Positions 26,388 through 38,541 of a stretch of DNA of 64,000 nt are shown piece by piece (the first letter of the stretch is position 1; each line of letters opens with the position of its first letter). Below the pieces are notes generated by a model. The model was given only the letters and a program-made list of their open reading frames with translations. It searched no databases and was not told the DNA's origin. Both the position numbers and the translations under genes were made by a program. The stretch comes from Achromobacter aloeverae (GTDB lineage Bacteria > Pseudomonadota > Gammaproteobacteria > Burkholderiales > Burkholderiaceae_B): NCBI RefSeq assembly GCF_004121055.1, contig NZ_PYAL01000006.1:124001-188000 (forward strand), written 5' to 3'.

Positions 26388-26933
26388 TTACAGCGGCTGC
26401 GGCGAGTTCGAGCCCGGGATGGCGCCAGGCGTGGCCGCGTCGGTGGAAGGCGGCGTGATCGTCACGTTGCCATGGGACTTGTCGTCTTCCTTGGCGCGCT
26501 GGGCATCCTGCAGCGTCTGGCGGTTTTCCGCATCGGCGCGCTTGACGTCCTGGTTGGCCAACTGGAAGGGCTGCAAGTCGGGCTGTTCGTCGCCCGCCCA
26601 GCGCACCAGCTTGTCATCCTGGAACCAGACCGTGAACTTGCGCTCTTGCGACTTGCCGTAGCCGGGTTTGTAGTAATAGGGGAAATCCCAGCGGTCGGCG
26701 TGCAGCACGCTGGTGAGGGTCGGGCTGCCCAGCGCGAAGCGGACCTGCTCGCGGGTCATGCCGGGCTGCAGCAAAGCAACCTGCTCGCTGGTGACCCAGT
26801 TACCCTGTTGTACCGGAGCCTTATAGGGAAACCCCCATTTTCCGGAGGCGCAGCCGGCCAGCGCAAAAACGAGGGTTGCGGCGGCGAAACCCGCCTGCAG
26901 GCGGCGCGAAGAAATGCGGACGATGGTGGACAC
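26388..26933 (-). CDS. bamE: Outer-membrane assembly lipoprotein BamE
   Basis: BamE is the small lipoprotein of the BAM beta-barrel assembly complex. GTG 26933 gives a 181-aa precursor with a short basic start, hydrophobic [15 protein letters not shown] and a lipobox LAGC. The SmpA/BamE domain follows ([28 protein letters not shown] ... [12 protein letters not shown] ... [19 protein letters not shown]). A further in-frame ATG at 27029 would add 32 residues before the signal peptide and overlap the fur leader, so it is rejected. The C-terminus carries a Ser/Pro/Thr-rich extension of about 60 residues beyond the usual BamE fold. Divergent from fur. Confidence 0.9.
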   Translation of the reverse strand: MSTIVRISSRRLQAGFAAATLVFALAGCASGKWGFPYKAPVQQGNWVTSEQVALLQPGMTREQVRFALGSPTLTSVLHADRWDFPYYYKPGYGKSQERKFTVWFQDDKLVRWAGDEQPDLQPFQLANQDVKRADAENRQTLQDAQRAKEDDKSHGNVTITPPSTDAATPGAIPGSNSPQPL

Positions 26934-26951
26934 TAACGGGCCCCCGTAATG

Positions 26952-26972
26952 GATACTGGCAAAACCGGTATC
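26952..26972. promoter_or_regulatory. Inverted repeat in the bamE/fur divergent region
   Basis: GATACTGG (26952-26959) and CCGGTATC (26965-26972) form an 8-bp inverted repeat with one mismatch around CAAAA, 19 bp upstream of the bamE GTG. It lies in the 175-bp region shared with fur. It is not a recognisable Fur box. The bound protein is unknown. Confidence 0.35.
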
Positions 26973-27108
26973 ATAAAGGTTTAAATCAAATCCAGTGCTG
27001 GCGGCGGACAGGCTGCGCGTCGTGTTCATCGACGGCAGGTCGGTTATCCCCCCCTCGGCGGGGCGGCAACATCCCCTCCGGCGTCGGCGCAGCGGAAATT
27101 AACACACC

Positions 27109-27528
27109 ATGACCGATCAAAGCGAATTGAAGACCATGGGTTTGAAGGCGACGTTCCCGCGCCTGAAGATCCTGGACATTTTCCGCAAGGCGGAGCAGCG
27201 CCATCTTAGCGCGGAAGACGTCTACCGCGCGCTCATCAACGAGAATGTGGAAATCGGCCTGGCCACCGTCTATCGGGTGCTGACCCAATTCGAACAGGCC
27301 GGCATCCTGGCGCGCAGCCAGTTCGACAGCGGCAAGGCGGTTTTCGAGCTGAACGACGGCGATCACCACGACCACCTTATCTGCACCAACTGCGGAAAAG
27401 TGGTGGAATTTTCCGATACGGACATCGAAAAGCGCCAGCACAAGGTGGCCAAGGACAACAATTTCACGCTGGAATCGCACGCCATGGTGCTCTACGGCGT
27501 GTGCGGGGATTGCAGCGGCAAGCGCTGA
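27109..27528 (+). CDS. fur: Ferric uptake regulator Fur
   Basis: A 139-aa iron-responsive repressor. An N-terminal winged helix ([13 protein letters not shown] ... [34 protein letters not shown]) is followed by the dimerisation/metal domain with HHDH (86-89), CTNC (C92, C95) and the second CGDC (C132, C135) for structural zinc. Length and motif order are those of proteobacterial Fur. It is divergent from bamE and converges on recN with 39 bp between. The bamE-fur and recN-nadK-hrcA neighbourhood is conserved in related betaproteobacteria. Confidence 0.96.
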   Translation: MTDQSELKTMGLKATFPRLKILDIFRKAEQRHLSAEDVYRALINENVEIGLATVYRVLTQFEQAGILARSQFDSGKAVFELNDGDHHDHLICTNCGKVVEFSDTDIEKRQHKVAKDNNFTLESHAMVLYGVCGDCSGKR

Positions 27529-27567
27529 TATCCCCGGCCACAAGTACAAACGGGCTCGCCGACTGGC

Positions 27568-29211
27568 TCAGTTCGCCAGCATTTCCCTGGCATGCTTGCG
27601 CGTGGTGTCCGTAATCCGGATGCCGCCCAGCATGCGGGCGATTTCCTCCACGCGGTCCGAGGCCGCCAGCTCAGTGATGCGCGACTGCGTCGTGCCCTTG
27701 CTTTCGGCCTTGCTGACCCGGTAATGGGCGCCGCCGCGCGCCGCCACCTGGGGCAGGTGGGTCACGCACAGGACCTGGTGGCGCTGGCCCAGTTCGCCCA
27801 GCAGGCGGCCGACCACCTCGGCGACCGCGCCGCCCACGCCACTGTCGACTTCGTCGAAAATCAGGGTCGGCACCCGCGCCGCGCTGCTGGCGATGACGGA
27901 GAGCGCCAGCGAAATCCGCGACAATTCCCCGCCCGAGGCCACCTTGGCGAGCGGGCGCGGCGTCACGCCGGCGTGGCCCGCCACCTGGAATTCGACGATG
28001 TCGTCGCCTTGCGCGGACGGCGCGCCGGCGCCCACGTCCACCTCGAAGCGGCCGCCTTGCATCGCCAGGGTCTGCATGGCCTGCGTCACCAGCTTTCCCA
28101 GGTCCTTGGCGGTCTTGCGGCGCGCCGCCGTCAGCTTGGCGGCGGCCTTGGCGTAGTCTGCCTGCGCCGCCTCGGTCTGCTTGCGCAGCGCGTCGACATC
28201 GCCGGCCGCCTGCAAGGCGTCCAGCTGCTGGCGCAGGTTGGCGCTCAGCTGCGGCAGGGTTTCCGGCTCCGCCTTGAATTTGCGCGCGGTTTCGAACACG
28301 TCGCTCAGGCGCTGCTCGGCCTGCGCCAGGCGCGCCGGATCGAGTTCGACCTTGCTCACGTAGTTGTTCAGGTCGGACACGGCTTCGGTGATGGCGATGC
28401 TGGCCGATTCCAGCTCCTCGCAGACCCCACGCAGCGCCGGATCGTGGCGCAACTGCTGCTGCAGCAGGTGCAGGGCCGCGTTGACCCGGTTGCTCGCCGA
28501 ATCCTCTTCGCCGTCCAGCGCCTCGATGGCCTGGGCGGCGCCATCCAGCAGCGACTGGGCATGCGACAGCCGGCTATGTTCGGTCTGCAGGGCTTCCCAT
28601 TCGCCGGGTTGCGGGGCCAGGCGCTCCAGTTCGCCGGCCTGCCAGGCCAGGCGTTCGCGCTCGGCCTCGCGCGACGCGCTGTCGCGCTCGGCTGCTTCCA
28701 GCTGCTTGACGCGCTCGCGCCAGGTTTTCCACGCCTGCGCCACCGTGCCGCGCAGTTCGCCGTGGCCGCCGTGGGTATCCAGCAGGTCGCGCTGCGCATC
28801 GGCGCGCATCAGGCTTTGGTGCGCGTGCTGGCCGTGGATGTCGACCAGGCTGTCGCCCAGCTCGCGCAGTTGCGCCACCGTGGCGGGCACGCCGTTGATG
28901 AAGCCGCGGCTGCGGCCCTGCGGATCGACCACCCGGCGCAGGACCAGTTCGTCCTCGGCTTCGATCTCGCGGTCGGCCAGCCAGGCGCGCAGGTGATCCG
29001 GGGTGTCGAAGACCGCGCTGACATCCGCCCGCGCCGCGCCTTCGCGCAGCACGCCGGCATCGGCGCGGCCGCCCAGCGTCAACGCGAGCGCGTCGATCAG
29101 TATCGATTTACCGGCGCCGGTTTCGCCGGAGAAGACAGTGAATCCCGGGCCGAAATGGATATCGGCCTGGTCGACGATGACAAAATCCCGGATATGCAGG
29201 GTGCGCAGCAT
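27568..29211 (-). CDS. recN: DNA repair protein RecN
   Basis: An SMC-like ATPase for double-strand-break repair, 547 aa (family about 550). Walker A GETGAGKSILIDAL (29-42) follows FGPGFTVFSG. A central coiled-coil (about 160-380) is rich in Ala/Gln/Glu. The C-terminal lobe has the ABC signature LASGGELSRISLAL, Walker B TLIFDEVDSGVGG and the His-loop QVLCVTHLPQVAARG. Thirteen bp downstream of nadK on the same strand, so the two are likely co-transcribed. Confidence 0.96.
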   Translation of the reverse strand: MLRTLHIRDFVIVDQADIHFGPGFTVFSGETGAGKSILIDALALTLGGRADAGVLREGAARADVSAVFDTPDHLRAWLADREIEAEDELVLRRVVDPQGRSRGFINGVPATVAQLRELGDSLVDIHGQHAHQSLMRADAQRDLLDTHGGHGELRGTVAQAWKTWRERVKQLEAAERDSASREAERERLAWQAGELERLAPQPGEWEALQTEHSRLSHAQSLLDGAAQAIEALDGEEDSASNRVNAALHLLQQQLRHDPALRGVCEELESASIAITEAVSDLNNYVSKVELDPARLAQAEQRLSDVFETARKFKAEPETLPQLSANLRQQLDALQAAGDVDALRKQTEAAQADYAKAAAKLTAARRKTAKDLGKLVTQAMQTLAMQGGRFEVDVGAGAPSAQGDDIVEFQVAGHAGVTPRPLAKVASGGELSRISLALSVIASSAARVPTLIFDEVDSGVGGAVAEVVGRLLGELGQRHQVLCVTHLPQVAARGGAHYRVSKAESKGTTQSRITELAASDRVEEIARMLGGIRITDTTRKHAREMLAN

Positions 29212-29224
29212 GTTCGGAGGCGGG

Positions 29225-30124
29225 TTATTCGGGCGTCTCGGTGCCTTGGGGCATCAGGTTCCAGTGCAGCTTGCGGCGCAGCGTGGTGAAGAAGCTGTAG
29301 CCTTCGGGGTGCAGGAAGCGGATGGTATGCGGCGCGCGGCGGACGACGATGCGGTCGCCGGGCTGGAGGTCGGACCAGGTCTGCATGTCGAAATGGCAGG
29401 ATGCGCCGCTCTCGACCCGTCCCATGGCCGTCACGGTCATGCTCAACTCGCTGGTGACCGGCAGGGCGATAGGGCGGTTCGACAGCGTTTGCGGCGCCAC
29501 CGGGACCAGCAGCATGGCGGCGATTCCCGGATGCAGGATGGGACCGTTGGCCGACAGGGCATAGGCGGTCGACCCGGTCGGCGTGGCGACGATCAGGCCG
29601 TCGGCGCGCAGCGTGTACATGAAGACGCCGTCGAGTTCGACGCGCACTTCTATCATGCCGCCGCGGCCGGCGCGGTTGAGCACCACGTCGTTCAGCGCCG
29701 ACGCCGAATACATTTCCTTGTCGCCCCGCCAGATGCTGCCCTGCAGCAGCATGCGGTCCTCGGCGACGAAGTTGCCTTCCAGCACGCGCGCCAGCGCGTT
29801 CTGCGCATCCTGTAGCGGAACGTCGGTGATGAAACCCAGGCGGCCATGGTTGACGCCGACCAGCGGCACGCCGAACGGCGCCAGGTAACGCGCGGCGCCC
29901 AGCATGGTGCCGTCGCCGCCCATCACGATGGCCAGCGCCGCCTGCTTGCCGATCTCGTCCAGCGTGGCGATCGGATATTCTCCCAGGCCGGTATTGCGGG
30001 CGGTGTCGGCTTCTATCAGCACCGCGCGCCCCGCCTGCGTCAGCATGTGGGCGAGCGCGCGCAAGGGCGCGTCCAGTCCTGTGTCCTGGTGCCTGCCTAT
30101 GAGGGCGACGGTGGGAAAATGCAT
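29225..30124 (-). CDS. nadK: NAD kinase
   Basis: Phosphorylates NAD+ to NADP+. The 299-aa protein carries the diagnostic GGDGTMLGAARY, GVNHGRLGFITDV, NDVVLNR and TPTGSTAYALSANGPILHP motifs. ATG 30124 begins FPTVALIGRH at the first beta-strand; a longer frame to 30220 runs into the hrcA promoter and has no homology signature. It is divergent from hrcA with a 118-bp spacer, and followed by recN. Confidence 0.96.
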   Translation of the reverse strand: MHFPTVALIGRHQDTGLDAPLRALAHMLTQAGRAVLIEADTARNTGLGEYPIATLDEIGKQAALAIVMGGDGTMLGAARYLAPFGVPLVGVNHGRLGFITDVPLQDAQNALARVLEGNFVAEDRMLLQGSIWRGDKEMYSASALNDVVLNRAGRGGMIEVRVELDGVFMYTLRADGLIVATPTGSTAYALSANGPILHPGIAAMLLVPVAPQTLSNRPIALPVTSELSMTVTAMGRVESGASCHFDMQTWSDLQPGDRIVVRRAPHTIRFLHPEGYSFFTTLRRKLHWNLMPQGTETPE

Positions 30125-30242
30125 GGTCTGGCGCCGAAGTGGGTCTGGATTCAAAGCGATTTTGCGTCGATTATATGGGGCCATATTTCCGTTTGCTGGA
30201 CAAAATTGGCACCGTTGCAAAAAGATTCCTTAGAATAGCGCC

Positions 30243-31247
30243 ATGGACGACCGGGCACGCGCACTACTGAAGGCGTTGATTGAACGCTATATCGCTGATG
30301 GACAACCCGTCGGCTCGCGGACGCTGTCCAAGGTATTCGACCTGTCTCCGGCCACCATACGCAACGTCATGGCGGACCTGGAGGAGAGCGGCCTTATCCA
30401 CAGCCCCCACACCTCATCGGGCCGCGTGCCGACGCCGCGCGGCTACCGCCTGTTCGTCGATTCGCTGCTGGCGGTGCGCGGCTACGAGCTGGAACCTGCC
30501 CACATGGGCGAAATGCTGACGGCGGCGGAGCCCACGCGGGCGGTCAACGCGGCCGCGGCCCTGTTGTCGAACCTGACGCAGTTCGCCGGCGTGGTCCTGA
30601 CCCCCAAGCGAACCCAGGTGTTCCGCCAGATCGAATTCATCCGCCTGTCGGACAAGCGCGTGCTGCTGATCATCGTCACGCCCGACGGCGACGTGCAGAA
30701 CCGCATCCTCTTCGTGCAGCGCGACTATGCGGAGCACGAACTGGTCGAGGCAGCCAATTTCTTCAATATGCACTTCGCCGGCAAGTCCTTCGACGCCGTG
30801 CGCCGCACGCTGGCGACGGAGCTGGCGCAATTGCGCGAGGATATTTCGCGCCTGATGCAGGCGGCGGCCGAGGCCGGCGCCGAGGCGGTGGAAGAGGGCG
30901 ATGCCGTCGTGATCTCGGGCGAACGCAAGTTGCTGGAGGTGACGGACATCGCCTCCGACATGGACCGCCTGCGCAAGATGTTCTCGCTGTTCGAGAAGAA
31001 GACCGACCTGCTGCAATTGCTCGACGTGTCCAGCCGCGCGCAGGGCGTGCAGATATATATAGGCGGCGACTCGCAGTTGATGCCTGTCGAGGAGGTCTCG
31101 GTCATCACCGCGCCCTATGGCGTCGATGGCAAGGTGGTGGGCACGCTGGGGGTCATCGGCCCTACGCGCATGGCCTACGAGCGCGTCATCCCCATCGTCG
31201 ACATTACGGCCCGACTGCTGTCCAACGCCTTGAGCCATAACCAATAA
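30243..31247 (+). CDS. hrcA: Heat-inducible transcription repressor HrcA
   Basis: A 334-aa repressor that normally binds CIRCE operators before groESL or dnaK operons. The N-terminal winged helix is [24 protein letters not shown] ... [40 protein letters not shown]. The GAF-like central domain and C-terminal [28 protein letters not shown] are typical. No CIRCE palindrome is visible in its own upstream region or near grpE/dnaK, so its targets lie elsewhere. A TTGGCA-N19-TAGAAT promoter-like pair (30206-30236) would place the start site almost on the ATG, hinting at a leaderless transcript. Confidence 0.95.
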   Translation: MDDRARALLKALIERYIADGQPVGSRTLSKVFDLSPATIRNVMADLEESGLIHSPHTSSGRVPTPRGYRLFVDSLLAVRGYELEPAHMGEMLTAAEPTRAVNAAAALLSNLTQFAGVVLTPKRTQVFRQIEFIRLSDKRVLLIIVTPDGDVQNRILFVQRDYAEHELVEAANFFNMHFAGKSFDAVRRTLATELAQLREDISRLMQAAAEAGAEAVEEGDAVVISGERKLLEVTDIASDMDRLRKMFSLFEKKTDLLQLLDVSSRAQGVQIYIGGDSQLMPVEEVSVITAPYGVDGKVVGTLGVIGPTRMAYERVIPIVDITARLLSNALSHNQ

Positions 31248-31297
31248 CACCGCGTCAACGCCGGCGCGCGGGGTGCCGGCGCCGCGCCCACAACGAG

Positions 31298-32660
<1,363 letters not shown>

Positions 32661-32701
32661 CGCCCCGGCTGTCCCCGGCGGCCCCAGCCCCCCACGCCGC
32701 C

Positions 32702-32737
32702 CCGGCCGCTCCGGCCGCTCCGGCCGCTCCGGCCGCC
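32702..32737. repeat. 9-bp tandem repeat, four units of CCGGCCGCT
   Basis: Units start at 32702, 32711, 32720 and 32729 (the last is CCGGCCGCC). It is a short GC-rich slippage-type repeat in non-coding DNA downstream of the 60-aa gene. Confidence 0.85.
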
Positions 32738-32900
32738 ACCTCGGCGCTCCGTCACCGTGTCCGGCCGCCCGCCCAGGGCGGCCTGCGTCCCTCTCCACAT
32801 CCGTGGGGAGAAAAAATCCAAGAAAATCAGCCGTTTATTCCGCCTGCCCGAGCAAAACCCCGGATCGTTCTTTTTTTTCGCATTTTCCCCCATGTCCCCG

Positions 32901-32928
32901 CTTGAAACGCGGGCTTTGACCCCCATAC
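32901..32928 (+). promoter_or_regulatory. Sigma-32 heat-shock promoter of grpE
   Basis: CTTGAAA (32901-32907), a 13-bp spacer and CCCCATAC (32921-32928) match the RpoH consensus CTTGAAA / CCCCATNT in all but one position. They lie 39 bp upstream of the grpE ATG. Confidence 0.88.
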
Positions 32929-32967
32929 TGGTTCGCGAACGACATTTGTTTCCGGAGGAACTGTCTT

Positions 32968-33525
32968 ATGACGGCACAGAACGAGCCTGCCGATAAAGGG
33001 CCCGAGATCGACCCCGCCACCCAGGCCCCCGCGTCCGGCGACGCCGCCGCCACCGACCCCCTGCTGGCGCTGCAAGCCCAACTGGCGGAGGCGCAGGCCA
33101 AGGCCAACGAACACCTTGATCAATTGCTGCGCACCCGTGCCGAGGCCGAAAACGTCCGCCGCCGTGCCCAGGAAGACGTCTCGAAGGCCCACAAGTTCGG
33201 CATCGAGTCGTTCGCCGAGAGCCTGGTGCCGGTCAAGGACAGCCTGGAAGCCGCGCTGGCCCAGCAGGAACAGACCCTGGACGCCCTGCGCGAGGGCGTG
33301 GAAAGCACCCTCAAGCAGCTTAGCAGCGCCTTCGAGCGCAACCGCCTGATGGAAATCGCCCCGGCTGCTGGTGAAAAATTCGATCCGCACCAGCACCAGG
33401 CCATCTCTTCCGTCCCGTCCGACCAGCCCGCCAACACGGTGGTGCAGACCCTGCAGAAGGGCTATCTGATCGCCGACCGCGTGCTGCGTCCGGCGCTGGT
33501 CATGGTTTCGGCCGGCCAAGGCTGA
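32968..33525 (+). CDS. grpE: Nucleotide exchange factor GrpE
   Basis: DnaK co-chaperone that releases ADP. The 185-aa protein has an acidic disordered N-terminus, a long coiled-coil (about 30-100, with [34 protein letters not shown]), and the C-terminal beta-wing with [22 protein letters not shown] and [23 protein letters not shown] lies 8 nt before the ATG. Expression from the sigma-32 promoter just upstream. A thioredoxin-like gene starts 12 bp after the stop. Confidence 0.96.
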   Translation: MTAQNEPADKGPEIDPATQAPASGDAAATDPLLALQAQLAEAQAKANEHLDQLLRTRAEAENVRRRAQEDVSKAHKFGIESFAESLVPVKDSLEAALAQQEQTLDALREGVESTLKQLSSAFERNRLMEIAPAAGEKFDPHQHQAISSVPSDQPANTVVQTLQKGYLIADRVLRPALVMVSAGQG

Positions 33526-33537
33526 GCAGGCCCGTCC

Positions 33538-33951
33538 ATGTCCAGCCCCCTGGCCTTCGACCCAGCGCGGATGTTCGCGGTCTTCGGCATGCGCGCCGTT
33601 GACTCCGCCGGTTTCGACCGCGAAGTCGTGCAGGCGCCCGGCGACGACCTGCGCTGCGTCTTCCTGTGGGGCAAGGACTGCTACAACTGCAATGTGTTCA
33701 AGCAGACGGCCATGTTGCACAAGGATGCGCTGCTGGACCTGGGCCTGACCTGGTTCGAATGCAATGTGTACGACGACGTGGCGCTGGGCCAGCGATTCTC
33801 GCTGCACGGCGTGCCGGCTTTCATGATGTTTCGCCACGGCAAGCGCCTGGGGCGGATTTCCGGCTGGCCCGGCCTGCCCCAGTTCACGGAGGCGGTGCGG
33901 CGGTTGCGGTCCGGGCCGGCGGCGCCCCCAGCCCCGGCATCGACGCAATAA
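33538..33951 (+). CDS. Thioredoxin-like protein with CYNC motif, between grpE and dnaK
   Basis: A 137-aa cytoplasmic protein with a thioredoxin fold: VFLWGKDCYNCNVFKQ (redox motif C48-Y-N-C51), FECNVYDDVALGQRFSLHGVPAFMMFRHGKRLG (cis-Pro P93) and an Ala/Pro-rich tail. The CxxC dipeptide Tyr-Asn differs from the Gly-Pro of thioredoxin. There is no signal peptide. Only 12 bp separate it from grpE, so it should be co-induced by heat. dnaK follows with its own sigma-32 promoter. A role in protecting thiols during protein-folding stress is inferred from position only. Confidence 0.85.
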   Translation: MSSPLAFDPARMFAVFGMRAVDSAGFDREVVQAPGDDLRCVFLWGKDCYNCNVFKQTAMLHKDALLDLGLTWFECNVYDDVALGQRFSLHGVPAFMMFRHGKRLGRISGWPGLPQFTEAVRRLRSGPAAPPAPASTQ

Positions 33952-33954
33952 ATG

Positions 33955-33982
33955 CTTGAAAAGTCAGCGGTAGGCACCACTT
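33955..33982 (+). promoter_or_regulatory. Sigma-32 promoter of dnaK
   Basis: CTTGAAA (33955-33961), a 13-bp spacer and CACCACTT (33975-33982) match the RpoH -35 fully and the -10 in six of eight positions, with the same spacing as the grpE promoter. It ends 58 bp upstream of the dnaK ATG. Confidence 0.78.
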
Positions 33983-34040
33983 AGTCCAGGAACGAATTTT
34001 CCTTTCCATTTTTCAGAACAATCCTTCAAGGTAATCCATC

Positions 34041-35966
<1,926 letters not shown>

Positions 35967-35991
35967 TGGTCGTGATGTAAGTGAGTAAATA

Positions 35992-36023
35992 CGCCCGGCC
36001 CCGGATCATTCCGGTGTCGGGCG
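35992..36023 (+). promoter_or_regulatory. Intercistronic hairpin between dnaK and dnaJ
   Basis: CGCCCG (35992-35997) pairs with CGGGCG (36018-36023), with an inner CCGG/CCGG pair, in the 146-bp gap between dnaK and dnaJ. No U-run follows, so it could moderate rather than stop read-through into dnaJ. Confidence 0.35.
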
Positions 36024-36112
36024 CGGTCGTATAAGCGGCGGGCTTGCGGGCCGTCCGGCGGGTAGCCGGGCCAACCGGGGCGGCGCCCGTCGAATCCAGC
36101 TTCTGGAAGATC

Positions 36113-37240
36113 ATGGCAAAACGTGACTATTACGAGATTCTGGGCGTCGCCAAGAACGCCACGGACGATGAAATAAAGAAGGCCTACCGCAAACTGGCCA
36201 TGAAGTACCATCCGGACCGCAACCCGGACAACAAAGAGGCGGAAGAAAAGTTCAAGGAGGTCAAGGAAGCGTATGAGGTCCTGACCGACGACCAGAAGCG
36301 CGCCGCCTATGACCGCTATGGCCATGCGGGCGTGGACCCCAATGCGGCCGGCGGCATGGGCGGAGGCATGGGCGGCGGTTTCGCCGACGCCTTTGGCGAT
36401 ATCTTCGGCGAGATTTTCGGCGGCGCCGCGGGCGGCCGTCGTGGCGGCCCGCAGGTGTACCGCGGCGCCGATCTCAAGTATTCGCTGGAAATCACGCTGG
36501 AGCAGGCGGCCAGTGGGTTCGATACCGAAATCCGCGTGCCCAGCTGGGAAAAGTGCGATACCTGCCATGGCTCCGGCGCCAAGCCGGGCACGTCGCCCAA
36601 GACCTGCCATACGTGCGGTGGCTCGGGCGCGGTGCGCATGCAGCAAGGTTTCTTCAGCGTGCAGCAGACCTGCCCGACCTGCCATGGCACCGGCAAGGAA
36701 ATCACCGACCCCTGCGTGGCCTGCGACGGCGTGGGCCGCATTCGCCGCAACAAGACGCTGCAGGTCAAGATCCCGGCGGGCATCGACGACGGCATGCGCA
36801 TCCGCTCCAGCGGCAACGGCGAGCCGGGCGTGAATGGCGGACCGTCGGGCGACCTGTATGTGGAAATCCACATCAAGCAGCACAAGATCTTCCAGCGCGA
36901 CGGCGACGACCTGCACTGCGAACTGACCATCCCCTTCACGACGGCGGCGCTGGGCGGCGAGTTGCAGGTGCCCACGCTGGGCGGGAAGGCCGAGATTTCG
37001 ATACCCGAGGGGACGCAATCCGGCAAGACCTTCCGTCTGCGCGGCAAGGGCATACGCGGGGTGCGCGGCAGCTATCCGGGCGACCTGTATTGCCATGTCG
37101 TCGTGGAGACGCCGGTGCGCTTGAGCGATGAGCAGAAGGCGATCCTGCGCCAGTTCGAATCGTCGCTGAACGATGGCGGAGACCGCCACTCGCCGCAAAG
37201 CAAATCGTGGACGGACCGGGTGAAGGAATTCTTCAGCTGA
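36113..37240 (+). CDS. dnaJ: Chaperone protein DnaJ (Hsp40)
   Basis: A 375-aa co-chaperone stimulating DnaK ATPase. The J-domain is 1-70 with HPD (33-35) in [14 protein letters not shown] Gly/Phe-rich stretch ([20 protein letters not shown]) precedes the zinc domain, which has four repeats [24 protein letters not shown] and CVACDGVG. The C-terminal substrate-binding domains end at VKEFFS. ATG 36113 was chosen because [12 protein letters not shown] is the conserved J-domain start. A terminator follows 52 bp after the stop. Confidence 0.97.
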   Translation: MAKRDYYEILGVAKNATDDEIKKAYRKLAMKYHPDRNPDNKEAEEKFKEVKEAYEVLTDDQKRAAYDRYGHAGVDPNAAGGMGGGMGGGFADAFGDIFGEIFGGAAGGRRGGPQVYRGADLKYSLEITLEQAASGFDTEIRVPSWEKCDTCHGSGAKPGTSPKTCHTCGGSGAVRMQQGFFSVQQTCPTCHGTGKEITDPCVACDGVGRIRRNKTLQVKIPAGIDDGMRIRSSGNGEPGVNGGPSGDLYVEIHIKQHKIFQRDGDDLHCELTIPFTTAALGGELQVPTLGGKAEISIPEGTQSGKTFRLRGKGIRGVRGSYPGDLYCHVVVETPVRLSDEQKAILRQFESSLNDGGDRHSPQSKSWTDRVKEFFS

Positions 37241-37292
37241 CCCTTTCCGCCGTCGCGTCCGGGCAGCGCCGGGTCGCTGCGGACGAGCATGG

Positions 37293-37329
37293 AAAAGAGC
37301 CGGGGCATGTTGCCTCGGCTCTTTTTTTT
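37293..37329 (+). terminator. Intrinsic terminator after dnaJ
   Basis: AAGAGCCGGGGC pairs with GCCTCGGCTCTT (one G-U pair) and is followed by a T8 run (37321-37329). It closes the grpE-dnaK-dnaJ region. Confidence 0.9.
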
Positions 37330-37348
37330 CGTCAGCCGCCCCGTGCGC

Positions 37349-37379
37349 GGAACCCGCGGCCCCGCGCGATCTACCCATG
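37349..37379 (+). promoter_or_regulatory. Conserved spaced motif GGAACCCG-N15-TACCCATG, copy 1
   Basis: GGAACCCG at 37349-37356 and TACCCATG at 37372-37379, 135 bp upstream of the first Bug gene. The same two blocks with identical 15-bp spacing occur before two other Bug genes (38444 and 40562). The GGAAC block resembles ECF-sigma -35 elements. Alternatively, ACCC repeats every 21 bp (two helical turns) for a dimeric regulator. Confidence 0.55.
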
Positions 37380-37513
37380 TGGGCGCTGCCGGCGCGTTCA
37401 TGTCCGGGGGCGCGGGGAAGCGAACGGCGGGTCCTGGTCGGCAGGGCAGCCGAAGCGCTTTGGCTTCGGTGCGTGCTGGCGCAGCGCGCGTGGAACTGGA
37501 AAGGGATGATGAA

Positions 37514-38413
37514 ATGAATTGCGAAACACGAGATTCGGGTGTGGTGGCCGCCGGAAGGGCCATGACGGTCTTGCTCGACCCGGGGACGGGCGGTGCCGAG
37601 GCCAACTATCCCACGCGCCCCATCACGCTGGTCCTGGGCGCGGCTCCCGGCAGCGGCGCCGATATTCTGGCCCGGGCGCTGTTGCCGGACATCGCGGCGG
37701 AGGTCGGGCAGCGCCTTGCCATCGACTACCAGCCCGGGGCGTCGGGCAATATCGGCGCGGCGCGGGTTGCGCGCGCGAGGCCGGATGGCCATACGGTATT
37801 GCTGAGCACCCGGTCGGCCAGCTTGCACAAGGTGATGTATCCCTACATGGACTACGACTTCGCGCGGGATCTCAAGCCGATCGCGATGGTGGCGACGATG
37901 CCCATCGTCGTGGTCATGGGCAATCACGTCGCCGCCAACGATATGCTGGACGCCATGGAACTGGCGCGCTTCAACCCCGGCAGGTACGTGTGCGCGTCGG
38001 TCGGCGTGGGAACGACCAACCACGTGCTTTGTGAAATCCTGCAGGCCTCGGCTGGCATGCGCATGCAACATATTCCCTACCAGAGCTCCGCGGCCGCGTT
38101 GAACGACGTCGTTGCCGGCCTGGTTGATTTCCTTTTCACGCCCTTGTCCGCGGCGCTGCCGCACATCAAGTCGCGCCGCGTCTGCGCCGTGGCGGTGACC
38201 TCCCAGCTGCGCATCGACGAGATTCCCGACGTCCCCACCATAGAGGAAATCGGCTTTTCCGAGGCGGGCGCGGACGACTGGTACGCCCTGATGGCGCCCA
38301 CGGGTACCGCGCCGCGCATCGTCGCCCGGCTCAACCGCGCCCTGAATGCCGTCCTGGCCAACCGGGATGTGCGCCAGCGTCTTGCCCGCCTGGGCTATAT
38401 GGCGCCTGGGTGA
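37514..38413 (+). CDS. Bug/TctC-type periplasmic binding protein, copy 1 (atypical ends)
   Basis: A 299-aa tripartite-tricarboxylate receptor family protein: YPTRPITLVLGAAPGSGADILARALLPDIAAEV, then YQPGASGNIGAARVARARPDGHTVL and VCASVGVGTTNHVL. Compared with its neighbours it is short at the C-terminus: it stops at RLARLGYMAPG, about 28-30 residues before the point where the others end. Its N-terminus (MNCETRDSGVVAAGRAM...) lacks a clear hydrophobic signal-peptide core. ATG 37514 has GGGA about 8 nt upstream. Function as a secreted receptor is therefore uncertain; it may be a decaying paralogue. Family members bind carboxylates, amides or amino acids. Confidence 0.75.
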   Translation: MNCETRDSGVVAAGRAMTVLLDPGTGGAEANYPTRPITLVLGAAPGSGADILARALLPDIAAEVGQRLAIDYQPGASGNIGAARVARARPDGHTVLLSTRSASLHKVMYPYMDYDFARDLKPIAMVATMPIVVVMGNHVAANDMLDAMELARFNPGRYVCASVGVGTTNHVLCEILQASAGMRMQHIPYQSSAAALNDVVAGLVDFLFTPLSAALPHIKSRRVCAVAVTSQLRIDEIPDVPTIEEIGFSEAGADDWYALMAPTGTAPRIVARLNRALNAVLANRDVRQRLARLGYMAPG

Positions 38414-38443
38414 GGGAGGGCGGCGTCCGGCCGCCTCGTTCGC

Positions 38444-38474
38444 GGAACCCGATACGCGTTTCTGTTTACCCATG
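38444..38474 (+). promoter_or_regulatory. Conserved spaced motif GGAACCCG-N15-TACCCATG, copy 2
   Basis: GGAACCCG at 38444-38451 and TACCCATG at 38467-38474, 67 bp before the second Bug gene. The 15-bp spacer differs completely from copies 1 and 3, while both blocks are conserved. Confidence 0.55.
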
Positions 38475-38541
38475 CCTCTATTGCCTGTTGGGTCCGGATC
38501 GCGCCCCAACAAGCCATGTTTGACGGTGGACGGAGGCGGTA

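Larger units (their letters stand above)
32661..32967 (+). other. Gene-free 307 bp upstream of grpE
   Basis: Contains a 9-bp tandem repeat (32702-32737), a short stem CTCTCCAC / GTGGGGAG (32791-32810) followed by an A-run, which makes it unsuitable as a plus-strand terminator, a T9 tract (about 32870-32878) and the grpE heat-shock promoter. No coding signature was seen. Confidence 0.6.

Noticed and set aside
26934-27029. Longer BamE start at 27029
   Set aside because: It would add 32 residues before a normal lipoprotein signal peptide and bury the lipobox far from the N-terminus.
30205-30219. Sigma-54-like TGGCACCGTTGCA upstream of hrcA
   Set aside because: GG and GC are 7 bp apart instead of the required 10, so it does not fit a -24/-12 promoter.
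32791-32816. Stem-loop CTCTCCAC / GTGGGGAG as a terminator
   Set aside because: It is followed by an A-run on the plus strand, and on the minus strand the T-run precedes the stem, so neither orientation gives an intrinsic terminator.
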